In this document: in pieces, positions 33,749-40,404 of the stretch
How the letters are laid out: every line of letters starts with the position of its first letter
How positions within the stretch are numbered: position 1 is the first letter of the stretch
Origin: JACTMI01 sp964618415
GTDB taxonomy: Bacteria; Acidobacteriota; Thermoanaerobaculia; Multivoradales; JAGPDF01
Direction of reading: 5' to 3'
DNA length: 41,393 nucleotides
Assembly (NCBI GenBank): GCA_964618415.1
Contig: CAZUAT010000022.1
Coordinates: 1-41,393, forward strand
Position numbers and translations under genes: made by a program
The notes under the pieces: generated by a model
What the model was told of the DNA's origin: nothing
The model's database searches: none
Seen by the model: only the letters and a program-made list of their open reading frames with translations

Positions 33749-34927
33749 ATGCGACTCCTGCCCGCGCCTCTCGCCCTCGCCGGCCTCGTCGGCCTCGTCG
33801 GGGCCGCTGCTCCGCTGCTTGCGGACGTGCCGTTCACCCGGGTCGTCGTCGACGCCGATGGACCCGGCGATCCGTGGGGCAAGTCGGCGGGTGATCTGAC
33901 TGGCGACGGGATCGCCGATCTGCTCGTGGCCGGACACGACGGAGACCTGATCCTCTACGAGAGCGCCGCCGGGCCGGGAGTGCCGATCGTGCTGGGCGAC
34001 AGCTTCTCGACCGACCTCGAGGTGGCCGATGTCGACGGCGACGAACTGCCCGACCTGGTGGTCGTCGCGGTCGGCGAGCTGCGCTGGTACGAGGCGCCGG
34101 GCTGGGAGGAGCACCTGATCGAAGCGCGCACGCTGCACGACCTCGAAGTTGCCGACTTCGACGGCGACGGCGATCTCGACCTGGTGGCGCGCAACCAGGG
34201 CAGTTCGGGCGATGCGCTGCACCTCTACCGGCAGGACAGTCCGACCAGCTGGGCTCATCGCGCGCTGGGCTGCCCGGAGGGTGAAGGGCTGGCGGTGGCC
34301 GACCTCGATCGCGACGGCGATGCGGACATCGTGGCCGGCAACACCTGGTTCGAGAATCCGGGAAGCCTCGCGCCGACGGCCGTCTGGACGGCGCGGCAGT
34401 TCACGGCCGCCTGGACCTGGGCGGCCACGTTCGTTGCGGTCGGCGACATCGACGGTGATGGCCGGATCGACATCGCCCTCTCACCCTCGGAGGCGGCCGG
34501 CGGCAGCTACCGGATCTCCTGGTTCCGGGCCCCGGCCGATCCGCGCACGGCGTGGCCCGAGCGGACGATCGTGGCGAGCGCCGAGAGCGTCGTCCACTCG
34601 ATCAGCCTCGGCGATCTCGATCACGACGGCGATCTGGACGTCGTCACCGCCGAAATGCACCAGGGCGGCGATCCCGACGAGGTGGCGGTGCACTGGAACA
34701 CAAACGGAGCCGGCACGGCGTGGATGAAACAGGTCCTGGCGACGACCGGCTCACACAGCATGCGGATCGCCGATTTCGACGGCGACGGCGACCTCGACCT
34801 GGCCGGCGCCAACTGGTCCGGCCCGTTCCAGCCGGTCGAACGCTGGCGCAACGAGCTGGCCCTCTTCATCGACAGCTTCGAAACCGGCGACACTTCCCGC
34901 TGGCACCATCCCCTCAGCCGCAATTAG
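33749..34927 (+). CDS. Secreted VCBS/FG-GAP repeat protein
   Basis: From the ATG at 33749 this is 392 residues with a signal peptide (LLPAPLALAGLVGLVGAAAPLLA); in-frame ATG 33731 and GTG 33728 are alternatives. About seven FG-GAP/VCBS blades follow, each with an Asp-rich calcium-type loop: DLTGDGIADLL, DVDGDELPDLV, DFDGDGDLDLV, DLDRDGDADIV, DIDGDGRIDIA, DLDHDGDLDVV, DFDGDGDLDLA. This implies a seven-bladed beta-propeller. The C-terminus LFIDSFETGDTSRW is a tail type I recall from many secreted proteins of Acidobacteriota and Proteobacteria. The final G of its TAG stop is the first base of the locus C repeat, so the cassette touches the gene's last codon. Ligand unknown. Confidence 0.85.
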   Translation: MRLLPAPLALAGLVGLVGAAAPLLADVPFTRVVVDADGPGDPWGKSAGDLTGDGIADLLVAGHDGDLILYESAAGPGVPIVLGDSFSTDLEVADVDGDELPDLVVVAVGELRWYEAPGWEEHLIEARTLHDLEVADFDGDGDLDLVARNQGSSGDALHLYRQDSPTSWAHRALGCPEGEGLAVADLDRDGDADIVAGNTWFENPGSLAPTAVWTARQFTAAWTWAATFVAVGDIDGDGRIDIALSPSEAAGGSYRISWFRAPADPRTAWPERTIVASAESVVHSISLGDLDHDGDLDVVTAEMHQGGDPDEVAVHWNTNGAGTAWMKQVLATTGSHSMRIADFDGDGDLDLAGANWSGPFQPVERWRNELALFIDSFETGDTSRWHHPLSRN

Positions 34928-34950
34928 AAAACCGGTCAGAGGCCATTTTC
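34927..34950 (+). repeat. REP-like box 8 (outer left, locus C)
   Basis: 24-bp copy with 5' arm GAAAACCG; first base completes the TAG stop of the VCBS gene. Confidence 0.9.
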
Positions 34951-34981
34951 GCTAACCCTATGAAAACACAAGCCCGCTCTC

Positions 34982-35004
34982 GAAATTCAGTCAGAGGCCA
35001 TTTC
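34982..35004 (+). repeat. REP-like box 9 (inner left, locus C)
   Basis: 23-bp copy with 5' arm GAAATTCA; identical to inverted box 10. Confidence 0.9.
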
Positions 35005-35102
35005 AGACTCTAGCCCTCTTGCCAGTGCGGTCATCGTCTCTGTGCTGTCGAGGGCCGGCGGGCCCTGAACGAGGCACGCCAGGAGGCCGTCGCTCTTTGA
35101 CG

Positions 35103-36344
35103 TCAGGGTCGCAGCGGCACTACCGTCCACACGGAGAGCTCGCGGATGCTGGGTTCCACCACTTCGTTGTCGAGGATCGCAGCGACTTGGTCCACTGCGG
35201 GGTCGGATACCGTAACCCGCCCGTCTGCACGCCGCACGACTTGCAGGTCGTTCACCGGAAGCCGCAGGACGCGTCTCGCCCGGGCGCGGTCTCTGGCTGG
35301 ACCATCCTCCGTTCCGAGCCGCGCATGGATCGCCGCAATCGCGAGCTCGCGAACTCGCTGCATGACGGCATCATGGATCGTCGATCTGAGTCGATCGTCC
35401 ACAAACCCGCGACACATGGCATCGGTGGGATAGGAGGACCGCCGAAGGCGTTCGGCGTAGGCACGCATGGACTCCAGGTCGCCACGCATTCGCTGCGCGA
35501 ACTCGACTTCGCACCGCAGCCACAGAGCCCGCACGAGATCGTGCGGAATGAATGGCAGCCCGACGCGCTCGATGCCGCCGTAGTAGAACGCGAGTACGTC
35601 GCTGCGACCAAGCTCGACACGATCGGGCGTGGATGCCAGCTGAACCACCAGTGCTGCCAGTTCTCGAGTCTGCTTGTCGCTGAGGTCGTTCAGGGACTCG
35701 CGAACGAGTGACAGGCCGCGTCTCTCCGTCGAAGCTCCGATCAGGCGGTATAGCTCCAGCGGTGCGTGCGCCAGTGTGCGGGCACTGCCCAGCAGTCCGC
35801 GCGCGCGATCCGCGGCTGCTCCAGGATCGCCACGAGTCAGCGCTTCGCGCCCTGCCAACGAAGAGACCCTTGCCAGGCGCACATGGTGGAGCAGGTTGTC
35901 CGGCTCCGCGTTTCCCAGCGAGATACCGCGAAGGTCGAGGTCAAAGTCGATGCCGGGGGCACTCGCTGCGTGGGCCAATGCCTCGAACGCCGGACTCAAT
36001 CGCCCAGCTTGCTCACGGATCCAACTCTGGTCCGCTGCGGTCCATTGTGCTGGAGGCAACTCCGAAAGGCGTTTTGCCTCTGGATCAATGGTCTCGAGCC
36101 ACGTCAGGTCGTGCACCGCTGCGCGAAGCCAGTAGACGGAGTTGAGCGTCGGATCGAGCGGTTCCATGGCTGCGCGATCCCCGTTCAAGGACCCCACGGT
36201 GGTCCGATATCGATCCTCCACCTCCTTGCGAATGAAATGGGCGACGCTCCAGAGGGTGGCAGCACTCACCAGTGCCACGGCTGCGCAGCCGAGGGAGACT
36301 CGTCCCAGACACGCTCCACATCCCGGGCGCCGACGGTCTCCCAT
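35103..36344 (-). CDS. Unknown membrane-anchored protein, cassette cargo
   Basis: I do not recognise this 413-residue protein. It has a short basic N-terminus with two cysteines (RRRPGCGAC), one membrane helix (about 15-38, CAAVALVSAATLWSVAHFI), then a largely helical extracytoplasmic region. The region is rich in Leu, Ala and Arg (for example LTRGDPGAAADRARGLLGSARTLAHAPLELYRLIGAS). No catalytic motif, HTH or nuclease motif is visible. It is the only gene in the repeat-bounded cassette at locus C and is less GC-rich than the surrounding genes, which suggests acquisition. The ATG at 36344 has no evident Shine-Dalgarno, so the start is uncertain; the stop lies 98 bp inside the left terminal repeat. 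Confidence 0.75.
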   Translation of the reverse strand: MGDRRRPGCGACLGRVSLGCAAVALVSAATLWSVAHFIRKEVEDRYRTTVGSLNGDRAAMEPLDPTLNSVYWLRAAVHDLTWLETIDPEAKRLSELPPAQWTAADQSWIREQAGRLSPAFEALAHAASAPGIDFDLDLRGISLGNAEPDNLLHHVRLARVSSLAGREALTRGDPGAAADRARGLLGSARTLAHAPLELYRLIGASTERRGLSLVRESLNDLSDKQTRELAALVVQLASTPDRVELGRSDVLAFYYGGIERVGLPFIPHDLVRALWLRCEVEFAQRMRGDLESMRAYAERLRRSSYPTDAMCRGFVDDRLRSTIHDAVMQRVRELAIAAIHARLGTEDGPARDRARARRVLRLPVNDLQVVRRADGRVTVSDPAVDQVAAILDNEVVEPSIRELSVWTVVPLRP

Positions 36345-36447
36345 CAGCGCTTCGCGGGCAGGGTGGCCATCGGCGTGCCGCCATGCTCCTGATGCCGCCG
36401 AACCACTGCCCGCGGGATCGCCTCAGACGGAGTACTTGCTCTCACGC

Positions 36448-36470
36448 GAAATGGCCTCTGACTGAATTTC
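36448..36470 (-). repeat. REP-like box 10 (inner right, locus C)
   Basis: 23-bp inverted copy identical to box 9. Confidence 0.9.
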
Positions 36471-36501
36471 GAGGTTGAGCTTGTGTTTTCAGAGGGTTAC
36501 C

Positions 36502-36525
36502 GAAAATGGCCTCTGACCGAATTTC
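36502..36525 (-). repeat. REP-like box 11 (outer right, locus C)
   Basis: 24-bp inverted copy identical to box 6; ends 3 bp from the dapF stop codon, just as box 4 ends 3 bp from the pntB stop. Confidence 0.9.
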
Positions 36526-36528
36526 TTG

Positions 36529-37362
36529 TCAGGGCCAGGGGTGGGGCGGGGCGGGGAGGGAGGCGGCGGGGGTCGGTTCGAGGTGGGCGACGATGCGGGC
36601 GTCGCCGGCCAGGGTCCAGCGGCGGGGGACGGAGTCGACCGTGTCGCCGTCGACGGTCAGTTCGAAGCCGCCCGCGGTCAGGGCGGTGACCGGCAGGCGG
36701 GTCTGGTCCAGCTGCAGGCCGACGGCCACGGCCGCCAGCACGCCGGTGCCGCAGGCCAGCGTTTCGGCCTCCACACCGCGCTCGAACGAGCGGATCTCGA
36801 TCCGGTCCGGGCGGACGAAGTCGACGAAGTCGACGTTGGTGCCGGCGGCGCCGAACAGCTCGTGGCGGCGCAGTCGCGGCCCGAGCTCGGCCACCGGGCA
36901 GCCGGCCAGGCCCTCGGGCCACGGCACGACGAAGTGCGGCACGCCGGTGGACACGTACCAGCCTTCGACCGCGCGCGGCGGCACCGGCACTACGACGTGG
37001 CGCGGCAGCGAATCGGGTCGCGGCAGCTCGAGGGCGATCGAGTCGGTCCCGACGCGGCGGGCGCGCAGCGCTCCGGCCCCCGTCAAGACGGTCGTTTCCT
37101 GCTCCGCCCAGCCCAGCTCGAAGGCCAGTCTGGCCGCGCAGCGCGAGCCGTTCACGCACAGGTCGGCCGGTTGGCCGTCGGAGTTCCAGTAGTCCATCCG
37201 CACGCGCCCGGCGTCGCGGCTGAGCACGAACAGACCGTCGGCGCCAATCGATACGCCGCGCGCGCACCAAGCGACGATCTCGGCCGAAGTCGGCGCTCGC
37301 TCGGGCTCGATCAGCGCGACGAAGTCGTTGCCGCTCCCCGAGACTTTGACCAGCCGGGTCAC
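36529..37362 (-). CDS. dapF: Diaminopimelate epimerase
   Basis: This 277-residue cytoplasmic, cofactor-independent epimerase converts LL-DAP to meso-DAP for lysine and peptidoglycan synthesis. It starts VTRLVKVSGSGNDFVAL. The two catalytic cysteines are C75 (CVNGSRCAAR) and C204 (TLACGTGVLA). I chose the GTG at 37362, which overlaps the upstream lipoprotein stop (GTGA). A longer frame upstream is Arg-rich shadow sequence of that gene. It is the last gene of the hslV-hslU-lipoprotein-dapF unit, and meso-DAP fits the DNPR-type MurE. Locus C begins 3 bp after its stop. Confidence 0.95.
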   Translation of the reverse strand: MTRLVKVSGSGNDFVALIEPERAPTSAEIVAWCARGVSIGADGLFVLSRDAGRVRMDYWNSDGQPADLCVNGSRCAARLAFELGWAEQETTVLTGAGALRARRVGTDSIALELPRPDSLPRHVVVPVPPRAVEGWYVSTGVPHFVVPWPEGLAGCPVAELGPRLRRHELFGAAGTNVDFVDFVRPDRIEIRSFERGVEAETLACGTGVLAAVAVGLQLDQTRLPVTALTAGGFELTVDGDTVDSVPRRWTLAGDARIVAHLEPTPAASLPAPPHPWP

Positions 37363-38450
37363 GGCAGCTCCACCTCGACCACTTCTCCGGGCTCGGAGAC
37401 GTTCCCAACGCCGTCGACGGCGCGCACCCGGTAGCGCAGGCGTTCGCCGCGTGTGGCCATCGCGTCGATCGTCTCGAGCCCGGTGGCAAGCTCCCCGGAC
37501 AGCGGCGTGAACTCGCCGTCGCCGCTCGCCCGCTCGACCCGGTAGCCGGCGACGTCGGCATCCGGACTGGTCTCCCAGAGCAGGCGGACCTCGCCGGGTA
37601 GCGCGACGGCGCGCAGGCCGGTCGGCGGGGCAGGGGCGAAGCGGTCCTGATAGTCGACCTCGCGTTCCCCCTGGGGGGCGCTCTCGATCGGCGGCTCGGC
37701 CTGCGCGAGGGCGGTGACGGTGTAGACGTAGCGCTGTCCGTACGCGGCGTGTCGATCTCGCCATTCCGATGCGGTCGTCTCTGCGACCGCGAGCGGGGCG
37801 CTCCAGTCCGGCTGCGCGGCCGGGCGGCGGTAGACCGCGTACCCGGCGGTCGCTTCGGCGACCGGCTCCCAGCTCACCAGAATGCCCTCGCGATCCGCCT
37901 TCACGTCGAGTCCAGCCGGCGCGGGTGGCGGCGTGCGCGGCACCAGCACGGCGCGATTCGACGGCGCAGAGATCTCTCCCGGTCCTCTCGGGGTCGCGGC
38001 GCGGGTCAGGACGGCATAGACGTGGGCGACGGCCGGCTCGGCCGGCAGCTGGGGAAGCGGCACGCTGATCCGGACCCGGTCGCCGACCAGCGCGGCGCTG
38101 AGCGTTTCGCCGGAGAGTTCGACCACGGTGCGGGCGGCCGCCAGCTCGGGATCGGTGACGGTGACCGTACTGCCTTCAGCGGGCGCCGGCCTCTCCAACT
38201 CGAGCAGGGTGACCGAGGAGAGCCCGGCGAGCGGGAGCCCGGCGATCGTGGTGGTCGGGTAGGCGAACTCCAGGACCGCGGCCGGGCCACGCTGGCGCAG
38301 CGCGAGATCCTGCACCGGAGCGGGGATCGTGCGCGGCGGCGGAGCGGGGTCGCCCTTCTTGCCGCACCCGGCGAGCGGCAGCAGCGACAGGGCGAGCATC
38401 AACGGCAGAGCGGACGACCGGCAGCCGGAGCGGCGGGCTTCAGAGGACAT
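37359..38450 (-). CDS. Fibronectin type III domain lipoprotein
   Basis: This 363-residue protein has a lipoprotein signal peptide (LMLALSLLPLAGC, lipobox cysteine at residue 29), followed by GKKGDPAPPP. Two FN3-like domains can be seen at about residues 175-265 (PAPAGLDVKADREGILVSWEP ... YGQRYVYTVTAL) and 275-360 (PPTGLRAVALPGEVRLLWETSPD ... LRYRVRAVDGVGN). The first third is a less clear beta-rich domain. It is probably anchored in the inner or outer membrane facing the periplasm or outside. It overlaps hslU by 11 bp and dapF by 4 bp, so it belongs to that operon, although no functional link to either is evident. The C-G-K-K-G-D start resembles the short LptM-like motif but the protein is much larger. 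Confidence 0.85.
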   Translation of the reverse strand: MSSEARRSGCRSSALPLMLALSLLPLAGCGKKGDPAPPPRTIPAPVQDLALRQRGPAAVLEFAYPTTTIAGLPLAGLSSVTLLELERPAPAEGSTVTVTDPELAAARTVVELSGETLSAALVGDRVRISVPLPQLPAEPAVAHVYAVLTRAATPRGPGEISAPSNRAVLVPRTPPPAPAGLDVKADREGILVSWEPVAEATAGYAVYRRPAAQPDWSAPLAVAETTASEWRDRHAAYGQRYVYTVTALAQAEPPIESAPQGEREVDYQDRFAPAPPTGLRAVALPGEVRLLWETSPDADVAGYRVERASGDGEFTPLSGELATGLETIDAMATRGERLRYRVRAVDGVGNVSEPGEVVEVELP

Positions 38451-39807
38451 AGCGGGACAGATCCTGACTGGCGACGAGCTCGACCAGGGCGCGCCGAACG
38501 AAGCCTTCGTCGATCACGAGCTCGACGCCCGCCATCTCCGAAGCGTTGAAAGAAACCTCCTCGAGCAACCGCTCGAGAAGGGTGGCCAGGCGCCGCGCCC
38601 CGATGTTCTCGGTGCTGCGGTTTACCTCGGCAGCCAGCCGGGCGATCTCGCGGATCGCCTCGGGCGTGAAGACGAGACGCAGCCCCTCGGTGCCGAGCAG
38701 CTGCTGGTACTGGCGGGTGAGCGCATTCTCCGGTTCGGTCAGGATGCGCACCAGATCCGTCTCGCCGAGAGCCTCGAGTTCGACCCGGATCGGGAAGCGG
38801 CCTTGCAGCTCGGGAATCAGGTCGGAGGGACGGGCGACGTGGAAGGCGCCGGCGGCGATGAACAGGATGTGGTCGGTCCGCACCGGTCCCTGCTTGGTGG
38901 TCACCGTCGTGCCCTCGACGATCGGCAGCAGGTCGCGCTGCACCCCTTCGCGCGACACCTCCGGACCGGTGCCGCGCTCGCGCCCGGCGACCTTGTCGAT
39001 CTCGTCGAGGAAGACGATTCCGGCCTGCTCGACGCGGTGGCGCGCTTCGCGGGCGATCTGCTGACGGTCGATCAGCTTGTCAGCCTCCTCGGCCTGCAGA
39101 ACGCTGCGCGCCTCGGCCACCGTCATCTTGCGCCGCTGGCGCCGCGAGAACAGGCCCGGCATCATCTCCCGCAGGTTGAAGCCGACCTCCTCGACTCCCT
39201 GGGGTCCGAACATCTCGAGGCTCGGCGCCGCGTTCTCCTCGACTTCCACCTCCACCTCGCGCGCGTCGAGCTGGCCGGCCCGCAGCTTCTCGCGCATCTT
39301 CTCGCGCGTCGCCGTGAGGTCCTCGGCGCCGTGGGTGCTCGCCGGCCCGAATCCCGACACCTGCGGGACGAGCAGCTGCAGCAGCCGTTCCTCGGCGTTG
39401 TGCGCCGCGGTCGCCGCCACGCGCTCGCGCAGCTCCTCGCGGACGAGGCCCGCCCCGATCTCGGCGAGGTCGCGGATCATCGATTCGCAGTCCCGCCCCA
39501 CGTAGCCGACTTCGGTGAACTTGGAGGCCTCCACCTTGAGGAACGGCGCGCGGGCCAGCTTCGCCAGCCGCCGGGCGAGCTCCGTCTTGCCGACCCCCGT
39601 CGGCCCGATCATCAGGATGTTCTTGGGGACGATCTCTTCGGCCGTTTCGGCCGGCAGCTGCTGGCGTCGCCACCGATTGCGCAGGGCGATGGCGAGCGCG
39701 CGCTTGGCGGCCGTCTGGCCGATCACGTGGCGGTCCAGCTCGGCGACGATCTGCGCCGGCGTCATCGCTTCGAGCGGCGGCGCGGGGAGGCGGTCTCCGG
39801 CGGCCAC
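38440..39807 (-). CDS. hslU: ATP-dependent protease ATPase subunit HslU
   Basis: This 455-residue AAA+ unfoldase partners HslV. It starts with MTPAQIVAELDRHVIGQ and TAAKRALAIALRNRWRR. Walker A is GPTGVGKTE (K74); VEASKFTEVGYVGRD is the pore-loop region (GYVG). The helical I-domain covers about residues 115-235, and Walker B is GIVFLDEIDKV. EVNRSTENIGARRL and a C-terminal LSRYVL for docking into HslV are present. GTG start 1 bp after the hslV stop. Its end overlaps the FN3 lipoprotein gene. Confidence 0.96.
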   Translation of the reverse strand: MAAGDRLPAPPLEAMTPAQIVAELDRHVIGQTAAKRALAIALRNRWRRQQLPAETAEEIVPKNILMIGPTGVGKTELARRLAKLARAPFLKVEASKFTEVGYVGRDCESMIRDLAEIGAGLVREELRERVAATAAHNAEERLLQLLVPQVSGFGPASTHGAEDLTATREKMREKLRAGQLDAREVEVEVEENAAPSLEMFGPQGVEEVGFNLREMMPGLFSRRQRRKMTVAEARSVLQAEEADKLIDRQQIAREARHRVEQAGIVFLDEIDKVAGRERGTGPEVSREGVQRDLLPIVEGTTVTTKQGPVRTDHILFIAAGAFHVARPSDLIPELQGRFPIRVELEALGETDLVRILTEPENALTRQYQQLLGTEGLRLVFTPEAIREIARLAAEVNRSTENIGARRLATLLERLLEEVSFNASEMAGVELVIDEGFVRRALVELVASQDLSRYVL

Positions 39808-39808
39808 C

Positions 39809-40345
39809 TCAGAGTTCCTCGAGGGTCAGGTGGTCGTTGGTGTAGATGCACAGCCCGGCGGCGATCCGCATCGCCTCGACGGCGATCGTGCGGGCGTCCA
39901 GCGCGGTGTGGGCGAGCAGCGCGCGGGCGGCCGCGAGCGCGAAGTTGCCGCCGGAACCGATCGCCAGCAGGCCGTCGTCGTCCGGCTGCAGCAGATCGCC
40001 CTGGCCGGAGAGCAGAAAGCTGCGCTCGGAGTCGGCCACCAGCAGGACGGATTCGAGCCGGCGCAGCGCGCGATCGGTCCGCCAGTCGCGGGCCAGCTCG
40101 ACGACCGCCCGCTCGAGGTTCTGATTGAACTCCTCGAGCTTCGTCTCGAAACGCGAGAAGAGCGCCAGTCCGTCCGCTGCGCCGCCGGCGAATCCGACCA
40201 GGACGCGCCCTTTGCCGGCCCGCTTGACCTTCGAGGCGGTCGCCTTCATGACCGTGTTGCCGAGGGTGACCTGGCCGTCGGAGGCCATGGCGACACGGCC
40301 GTCGCGCCGTACGAGCAGCACAGTCGTCGCGTGCAGGTCGCGCAT
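39809..40345 (-). CDS. hslV: ATP-dependent protease peptidase subunit HslV
   Basis: This 178-residue proteasome-like threonine protease begins MRDLHATTVLLVRRDGRVAMASDGQVTLG. After removal of six residues, T7 would be the N-terminal nucleophile. NTVMKATASKVKR, VLVGFAGGAADGLALF and the C-terminal LCIYTNDHLTLEEL are standard. The ATG at 40345 is preferred over 40363 because it gives the usual short propeptide. Together with HslU it degrades misfolded and regulatory proteins in the cytoplasm. Confidence 0.96.
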   Translation of the reverse strand: MRDLHATTVLLVRRDGRVAMASDGQVTLGNTVMKATASKVKRAGKGRVLVGFAGGAADGLALFSRFETKLEEFNQNLERAVVELARDWRTDRALRRLESVLLVADSERSFLLSGQGDLLQPDDDGLLAIGSGGNFALAAARALLAHTALDARTIAVEAMRIAAGLCIYTNDHLTLEEL

Positions 40346-40404
40346 GCTTGTCGAGTCTAGCAAGCGGTGGGCGGCGCAGCGGGGCGGTCGTGCGCCCGCG
40401 CCGG

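Larger units (their letters stand above)
34927..35004 (+). repeat. Left 78-bp terminal inverted repeat of locus C
   Basis: Box 8 (34927-34950), spacer 34951-34981, box 9 (34982-35004). The spacer contains TGAAAACACAAGC, repeated inverted in the right end. Confidence 0.85.
34927..36525. mobile_element. Cargo-bearing REP-bounded cassette (locus C), no transposase
   Basis: A 1599-bp unit with 78-bp terminal inverted repeats, each made of box, 31-bp spacer, box. The inner boxes are identical, the outer boxes differ at two positions, and the spacers match at 25 of 31 positions by my alignment, so the ends agree at about 70 of 78. Inside is one minus-strand gene (413 residues) unrelated to transposases. 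Its base composition is lower in GC than its neighbours: 38 of 60 in lines 35401 and 36001, against 49 of 60 in line 37021. The likely reading is a mobile insertion cassette moved in trans by a RAYT such as that at locus A. Confidence 0.75.
36448..36525 (-). repeat. Right 78-bp terminal inverted repeat of locus C
   Basis: Box 10 (36448-36470), spacer 36471-36501, box 11 (36502-36525); the inverted counterpart of 34927-35004. Confidence 0.85.

Noticed and set aside
34927..36525. Repeat-spacer-repeat pattern as a CRISPR array
   Set aside because: Only two boxes per side with inverted orientation across the cassette, spacers that are inverted copies of each other, and no cas genes. It fits terminal inverted repeats instead.
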